A stretch of 10,867 nt of DNA from Candidatus Puniceispirillum sp. (GTDB taxonomy: Bacteria; Pseudomonadota; Alphaproteobacteria; Puniceispirillales; Puniceispirillaceae), in NCBI GenBank assembly GCA_018668795.1, contig JABJBD010000065.1, positions 1 to 10,867 of the forward strand, in the 5' to 3' direction. The notes under the pieces are model-generated. The model was given only the letters and a program-made list of their open reading frames with translations, did not search any database and was not told the DNA's origin. A program made the position numbers and the translations under genes. This document shows, in pieces, positions 6,840-10,867 of the stretch. Positions within the stretch are counted from its first letter, which is position 1; each line of letters begins with the position of its first letter.

Positions 6840-7991
6840 TTGTCTAGTGCCTATCGCCCATATCGTTCGATTGATCGCCGCACATGTCGTCAGATCATGG
6901 TAGGAAATGTGCCAGTTGGTGGTGATGCCCCCATCTCGGTGCAAACCATGACAAATAGTCTGACAACGGATGTTGCGGCAACACGGGCGCAGATTGATGC
7001 AGCGGCTGAGGCTGGCGCTGATATTGTGCGTGTATCCTGCCCTGACGAGGCCAGCACTGTTGCCCTGAAAGAAATTTGCGCAGGTAGTCCGGTACCTATT
7101 GTCGCTGACATTCATTTTCATTATCGCCGTGCTATTGAGGCTGCCGCTGCAGGTGCCGCCTGTTTGCGGATCAACCCCGGTAATATCGGGAATGAAGATC
7201 GCGTTCGCGAAGTGATTAAAGCGGCGCGAGATCATGGCTGTTCGATGCGGATTGGTGTGAATGCGGGCTCGCTGGAAAAGCATCTGCTTGAAAAATATGC
7301 TGAACCTTGTCCTGAAGCGCTAGTTGAATCGGCACTCGATCATGCACGTATTTTACAGGATAATGATTTTCACGAATTTAAAATCTCGGTAAAGGCGTCG
7401 GATGTATTTCTGGCAGTTGCCGCCTATCAACAGCTTGCCGATGCCATTGATTGTCCGCTTCACATCGGCATTACCGAGGCAGGCGGATTACGGGCGGGAA
7501 CGATAAAGTCAGCCATTGGCCTTGGTAATCTGTTATGGGCAGGCATTGGTGATACGGTTCGCGTGTCGCTGTCAGCTGATCCGACTGAAGAAGTCAAAGC
7601 AGCTTATGAAATGCTGAAATCGCTAGGCCTTCGGCGGCGAGGGGTAACGGTTATTTCTTGCCCATCATGTGCGCGCCAGCAATTTGACGTGATCAAGACA
7701 GTCGAAGTGATCGAAGACCGGCTTGCACATATTGATCTGCCAATCTCGGTTTCGATTATCGGCTGTGTCGTTAATGGCCCAGGTGAAGCCCGTGAAACAG
7801 ATATTGGCCTGACTGGTGGTGGCAAGGATACGCATCAGATATATGTTTCGGGTATGGCTGACCACCGTTTGTCGAATGGTGATATTGTCGAACATGTGGT
7901 CGAAATGGTCGAGGCCAAAGCCGAAGCTATCCGCGCCGCTCAGGTTGCCGAAGCTAGTGATCTACAGACACCCATAAAAATGAAAGCCTGA
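6840..7991 (+). CDS. ispG: 4-hydroxy-3-methylbut-2-enyl diphosphate synthase IspG (GcpE)
   Basis: IspG reductively opens 2-C-methyl-D-erythritol 2,4-cyclodiphosphate to HMBPP, the penultimate step of the MEP isoprenoid pathway, using a [4Fe-4S] cluster and flavodoxin or ferredoxin. The 383-aa protein begins its TIM barrel with VGGDAPISVQTMTNSLTTD (about 27-45), followed by VRVSCPD, VADIHFHYR and LRINPGNIG. In the C-terminal cluster domain C274 and C277 (SCPSC) and C309, with E316 in GCVVNGPGEA, match the three cysteines and the glutamate that bind the cluster in E. coli IspG. The start is a TTG: no ATG is available in frame upstream (stop at 6810-6812) and the next ATG, at residue 20, would remove conserved N-terminal residues. 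TGGAG at 6828-6832 lies 7 nt before the TTG, supporting it. hisS follows after 3 nt, so the two are very likely cotranscribed and translationally coupled. Confidence 0.97.
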   Translation: MSSAYRPYRSIDRRTCRQIMVGNVPVGGDAPISVQTMTNSLTTDVAATRAQIDAAAEAGADIVRVSCPDEASTVALKEICAGSPVPIVADIHFHYRRAIEAAAAGAACLRINPGNIGNEDRVREVIKAARDHGCSMRIGVNAGSLEKHLLEKYAEPCPEALVESALDHARILQDNDFHEFKISVKASDVFLAVAAYQQLADAIDCPLHIGITEAGGLRAGTIKSAIGLGNLLWAGIGDTVRVSLSADPTEEVKAAYEMLKSLGLRRRGVTVISCPSCARQQFDVIKTVEVIEDRLAHIDLPISVSIIGCVVNGPGEARETDIGLTGGGKDTHQIYVSGMADHRLSNGDIVEHVVEMVEAKAEAIRAAQVAEASDLQTPIKMKA

Positions 7992-7994
7992 ATC

Positions 7995-9266
7995 ATGTCG
8001 AAACTTCAGCCTGTACGCGGCACGTCTGATCTTCTGCCTGTCGATATGGCAGGGCATCGTTTTGTAGTCGATAACGCACGCAACGCCAGCGCGCAATATG
8101 GCTTTCAGGAAATGGCTACGCCGATTTTTGAATTTACCGAGGTGTTTTCAAAGCCGCTAGGCACCAGTAGTGACGTGGTGACAAAAGAGACCTATTCTTT
8201 TGAAGATCGTGGCGGTGAACGGATCACCTTGCGTCCCGAAAATACCGCAGGCGTTGTCCGTGCCATGATTTCGGGTGGTTTGACGCAAAGCTTGCCATTA
8301 AAATTTTTCTATGCAGGCCCCATGTTTCGTTATGAACGCCCACAAAAAGGGCGGATGCGTCAATTCCATCAGATCGGTATTGAATATCTAGGCCCGACTG
8401 ACGCGTTGGCTGATGCAGAAATCATTGCCTGTGGTGCGCGTGTACTGGCCGATATTGGCGTGCTTGATAAATGTGTTCTGCATCTCAATTCACTTGGTGA
8501 TACCGAAAGCCGCCTTGCCTATCGTGCGGCACTTGTGGATTATCTTGGCGGCCATGAAGCTGCTTTGTCTGACGACAGCAAACAACGTCTTGCGGTTAAT
8601 CCACTTCGTATTCTTGATTCAAAAGATGCTGGTGATCGGGCAATTATTGCCGATGCGCCGCGTTTGCAGGATCATTTGAATGATCAGTCTAAAGCGCATT
8701 TTGCAACATTGACAGCTGCGCTTGATGCGGCGTCTATCGCCTGGAAATTTGATCCGCTGCTTGTGCGGGGGCTGGATTATTATTGTCATACAGCTTTTGA
8801 ATTTATCACTGATGCGCTGGGTGCCCAAGGCACGGTTCTTGGTGGTGGTCGTTATGATGGGCTGTCAGAAATGCTTGGCGGTCCCGCGATTGCGGGTGTT
8901 GGCTGGGCTGGTGGTATTGAGCGGCTTGCTATGCTGGCCGCAGGTGGCATGGTTGCGGTTCCCCAACTGGCTGTTGTCGCGGCAGATAACGATAGCGATC
9001 AGCATGCTTTTAAGCTGGCTGAGCAATTACGTGATGCAGGATTTAGCGTTGATTTACCTACAGCAGGCAATATGGGTAAGAAAATGAAGAAACTAGACAA
9101 AGCGGGTATCAACATTGCCGTCATTATGGGTGGTGATGAAGTTGAACGCGGTGTCGTTCAGCTACGTAATCTTAGTGATGGATCACAAGATGAAGTGGCA
9201 CGAGATGCGCTTGTAAGTGCGTTATCTTCCATCATTAGCCATGCAGGCAACAACGTCGATCAATAA
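7995..9266 (+). CDS. hisS: Histidyl-tRNA synthetase (class II)
   Basis: HisRS charges tRNA-His with histidine. The 423-aa protein matches the length of the E. coli enzyme (424). It has the N-terminal QPVRGTSDLLP, TLRPENTAGVVRA (about 78-90), and motif 2 with its loop, FRYERPQKGRMRQFHQIG (111-128), where R112 is the ATP-binding arginine. The histidine-specific VRGLDYY (257-263) contains R258, followed by GGGRYDGL (283-290) and motif 3 GVGWAGGIERLAML (301-314). The C-terminal anticodon-binding domain covers about 325-412. This is the canonical bacterial form, not the divergent alphaproteobacterial form that accompanies tRNA-His lacking G-1. It begins 3 nt after ispG with no clear Shine-Dalgarno sequence, which suggests coupling to ispG translation. 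Confidence 0.97.
   Translation: MSKLQPVRGTSDLLPVDMAGHRFVVDNARNASAQYGFQEMATPIFEFTEVFSKPLGTSSDVVTKETYSFEDRGGERITLRPENTAGVVRAMISGGLTQSLPLKFFYAGPMFRYERPQKGRMRQFHQIGIEYLGPTDALADAEIIACGARVLADIGVLDKCVLHLNSLGDTESRLAYRAALVDYLGGHEAALSDDSKQRLAVNPLRILDSKDAGDRAIIADAPRLQDHLNDQSKAHFATLTAALDAASIAWKFDPLLVRGLDYYCHTAFEFITDALGAQGTVLGGGRYDGLSEMLGGPAIAGVGWAGGIERLAMLAAGGMVAVPQLAVVAADNDSDQHAFKLAEQLRDAGFSVDLPTAGNMGKKMKKLDKAGINIAVIMGGDEVERGVVQLRNLSDGSQDEVARDALVSALSSIISHAGNNVDQ
9252..9265 (+). repeat. 14-bp direct repeat, copy 1 (end of hisS)
   Basis: AACGTCGATCAATA here spans the last codons of hisS and runs into its TAA stop. An identical copy lies just after prfA at 10367-10380. Both copies are followed within about 15 bp by TTAGG. 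Confidence 0.6.
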
Positions 9267-9287
9267 TATAGTTAGGGGATCAAGGGT

Positions 9288-10364
9288 ATGAGCCTAGACT
9301 CAACCATGGATAGGGTGTTGGCGCGTCGCACCGAAGTCGAAAATATTCTGAATGATGCCGCATCACTTTCGGTTGACGAGATGGCAAATTTTGCCCGCGA
9401 GCTATCCGAATTGCGGCCAGTTTGCGAACAGATCGAACTTGTCCAGCGCTTAACAGGCGAGCTTAGCGATGCCGCAGTGATGGTTGATGAAGCTGGTGAT
9501 GATCCAGATATGCTGGAAATGGCGCGCCTTGAAATGCAGGAATTGCAGGCGCAAATTCCGGATGAACAGCAAAAACTACAATTATTGCTTTTACCAAAAG
9601 ACCGTGATGATGCGCGTAATGCCATCCTAGAAGTGCGGGCGGGCACCGGTGGTGATGAAGCTGCGTTATTCGCGTCAGATTTGTTTGGGATGTATCAGCG
9701 GTTTTCGGCCAAATATGGTTGGAAATTCGAAGTGATGGAAGTGTCTGAAACAGGTATCGGTGGTTACAAGGAAGCTACCGCGACAATCACTGGATCAGAC
9801 GTGTTTGCACGGTTGAAATTCGAGTCCGGTGTGCATCGTGTGCAAAGGGTGCCCGAAACTGAAACTGGTGGTCGCATCCATACGTCGGCAGCCACCGTGG
9901 CGGTTTTACCCGAAGCCGAAGATGTTGATGTCGAAGTCATAGAAAGTGATCTGCGGATTGATGTGTTCCGTGCGTCGGGTCCAGGGGGGCAGTCGGTGAA
10001 TACCACCGACTCGGCAGTGCGGATTACGCATATGCCAACGGGTATTGTGGTCAGCCAGCAGGATGAAAAATCTCAACATAAGAACCGCGCCAAAGCGATG
10101 AAAATTCTGCGCGCGCGTCTTTATGACGCCGAGCGTGCCCGTGTTCAGGCAGAGCGAGCAGCAGATCGTAAAGGTCAGGTTGGCTCAGGCGATCGCTCGG
10201 AACGCATCCGTACCTATAATTTTCCGCAAGGACGGGTAACTGACCATCGCATTAACCTGACCTTGTACAAGCTTGACCGTGTTATTGCAGGTGAGGCACT
10301 GGATGAAGTCATCGACGCATTGATATCCGAAGATCAGGCACGCCGCCTTGCCGAAGGCACCTAA
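9288..10364 (+). CDS. prfA: Peptide chain release factor 1 (RF1)
   Basis: RF1 recognises UAA and UAG stop codons in the ribosomal A site and triggers peptide release. The 358-aa length is typical (E. coli RF1 is 360). The stop-codon-reading tripeptide is P189-E190-T191 in RVPETETGGRIHTSAATVAV, the PxT form that marks RF1 rather than the SPF of RF2. The catalytic GGQ is at 233-235 in ASGPGGQSVNTTDSAVRITH. Domain 1 is the acidic helical N-terminus (about 1-100), with the conserved LEVRAGTGGDEAALFA at about 114-129 after it. ATG 9288 has AGGGG (9274-9278) 9 nt upstream. It lies 21 nt after hisS and is followed by prmC, whose product methylates Q235, so modifier and substrate are made together. 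Confidence 0.98.
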   Translation: MSLDSTMDRVLARRTEVENILNDAASLSVDEMANFARELSELRPVCEQIELVQRLTGELSDAAVMVDEAGDDPDMLEMARLEMQELQAQIPDEQQKLQLLLLPKDRDDARNAILEVRAGTGGDEAALFASDLFGMYQRFSAKYGWKFEVMEVSETGIGGYKEATATITGSDVFARLKFESGVHRVQRVPETETGGRIHTSAATVAVLPEAEDVDVEVIESDLRIDVFRASGPGGQSVNTTDSAVRITHMPTGIVVSQQDEKSQHKNRAKAMKILRARLYDAERARVQAERAADRKGQVGSGDRSERIRTYNFPQGRVTDHRINLTLYKLDRVIAGEALDEVIDALISEDQARRLAEGT

Positions 10365-10366
10365 GG

Positions 10367-10380
10367 AACGTCGATCAATA
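10367..10380 (+). repeat. 14-bp direct repeat, copy 2 (prfA-prmC spacer)
   Basis: This copy of AACGTCGATCAATA starts 3 nt after the prfA stop codon and is identical to 9252-9265, so the two copies bracket the prfA coding region. Confidence 0.6.
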
Positions 10381-10405
10381 GCTAGACTTTAGGCGTATTA
10401 AAGTG

Positions 10406-10867
10406 ATGATTAAGCAGGATGCACGCAAAATTTTACGGGATGTTGCCGCCACTTTGAAAGCGGCATCAATTGCCAGCCCGCAACAGGATGCACGGCTTTT
10501 GCTGGCCGCGGCAATGCGTCGTAATGATGCGGTTCTGCCGCATGAAACAATTTCCTTTGGGGATGCGGAAAATACGCAATTGCAAAAGCTGGTTGCGCGG
10601 CGCATTGCCCGCGAGCCGGTGAGCCGCATCCGTGGATGGCGTGAATTCTGGTCACTTCGTTTTGCTTTGTCATCTGCAACGCTTGATCCGCGCCCCGATA
10701 GTGAAATTATTGTGGCAACAGCAATCGCGGCGGCGAAAGCGCAAATCGCAACGAATTCTGAAAAACAACACAAGCTTCTTGATCTTGGGACAGGAAGCGG
10801 CTGTCTTTTACTTGCCTGCCTTAGCGAGTTACCGCATGCCAAAGGGGTTGGGCTAGATATTAGCGAA
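10406..10867 (+). CDS. prmC: Peptide chain release factor N5-glutamine methyltransferase PrmC (partial, 3' end outside window)
   Basis: PrmC (HemK) uses SAM to methylate the glutamine of the GGQ motif in release factors 1 and 2, which is needed for efficient termination. The first 154 residues are visible. The helical N-terminal domain that holds the release factor covers about 1-80, with PQQDARLLLA at 25-34 and REPVSRIRGWREFWSL at 69-84. TLDPRPDSE (92-100) corresponds to the family's LIPRPETE, and SAM motif I is DLGTGSGC (126-133). The catalytic NPPY motif lies beyond the right edge. ATG 10406 is used; a GTG sits directly before it (10403) and no strong Shine-Dalgarno sequence is seen. The gap from prfA is 41 nt, and the prfA-prmC pairing is widely conserved. 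The reading frame is open to the last base. Confidence 0.96.
   Translation, partial: MIKQDARKILRDVAATLKAASIASPQQDARLLLAAAMRRNDAVLPHETISFGDAENTQLQKLVARRIAREPVSRIRGWREFWSLRFALSSATLDPRPDSEIIVATAIAAAKAQIATNSEKQHKLLDLGTGSGCLLLACLSELPHAKGVGLDISE

Noticed and set aside
6762..7283. Open frame (173 codons) on the minus strand across the ispG promoter and 5' end
   Set aside because: It overlaps conserved ispG sequence, matches no family I recognise and has no visible ribosome site.
10375..10842. Open frame (155 codons) on the minus strand opposite prmC
   Set aside because: The plus strand encodes clear PrmC motifs over the same bases, and the antisense translation is an Arg/Ser/Ala-rich shadow.

Overview
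The window is a stretch of ordinary chromosomal DNA from an alphaproteobacterium. Protein sequences, and the order DUF1178 / ubiG / lysC / rodZ-like / ispG / hisS / prfA / prmC, fit that class. The moderate base composition and the canonical bacterial type of HisRS (rather than the divergent form of Rhizobiales, Rhodobacterales and Caulobacterales) point to a deeper or marine lineage such as the SAR116/Rhodospirillales side. That placement is inference, because no rRNA or other phylogenetic marker was compared.

Layout. Positions 1-1320 carry the C-terminal half of secA, cut by the left edge. Positions 1384-2562 hold a visibly AT-rich gene for a Wzz-type polysaccharide chain-length protein. 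Positions 2602-3186 hold a DUF1178 zinc-ribbon-like protein. ubiG lies on the minus strand (3243-3977), convergent with DUF1178 and divergent from lysC (4053-5276). From lysC onward everything is on the plus strand: a RodZ-like protein (5474-6655), ispG (6840-7991), hisS (7995-9266), prfA (9288-10364) and the first 154 codons of prmC (10406 to the right edge). The ispG-hisS-prfA-prmC genes are tightly spaced (3, 21 and 41 nt) and look like one transcription unit, probably started by a promoter just before ispG.

The genes cover protein export (SecA), envelope polysaccharide length (Wzz), ubiquinone synthesis (UbiG), aspartate-family amino acids (LysC), cell shape (RodZ), isoprenoid precursors (IspG), tRNA-His charging (HisS) and translation termination (PrfA, with PrmC modifying its GGQ glutamine). 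There are no RNA genes, mobile elements, CRISPR arrays or defence genes that I can see, and I find no evidence for a novel multi-gene system.

The most interesting details are small. lysC has an in-frame internal start with a strong Shine-Dalgarno sequence, exactly where a separate beta subunit would begin. A near-perfect 16-bp palindrome sits inside the candidate ispG promoter. The wzz gene stands alone and is compositionally distinct. A 14-bp direct repeat flanks prfA.
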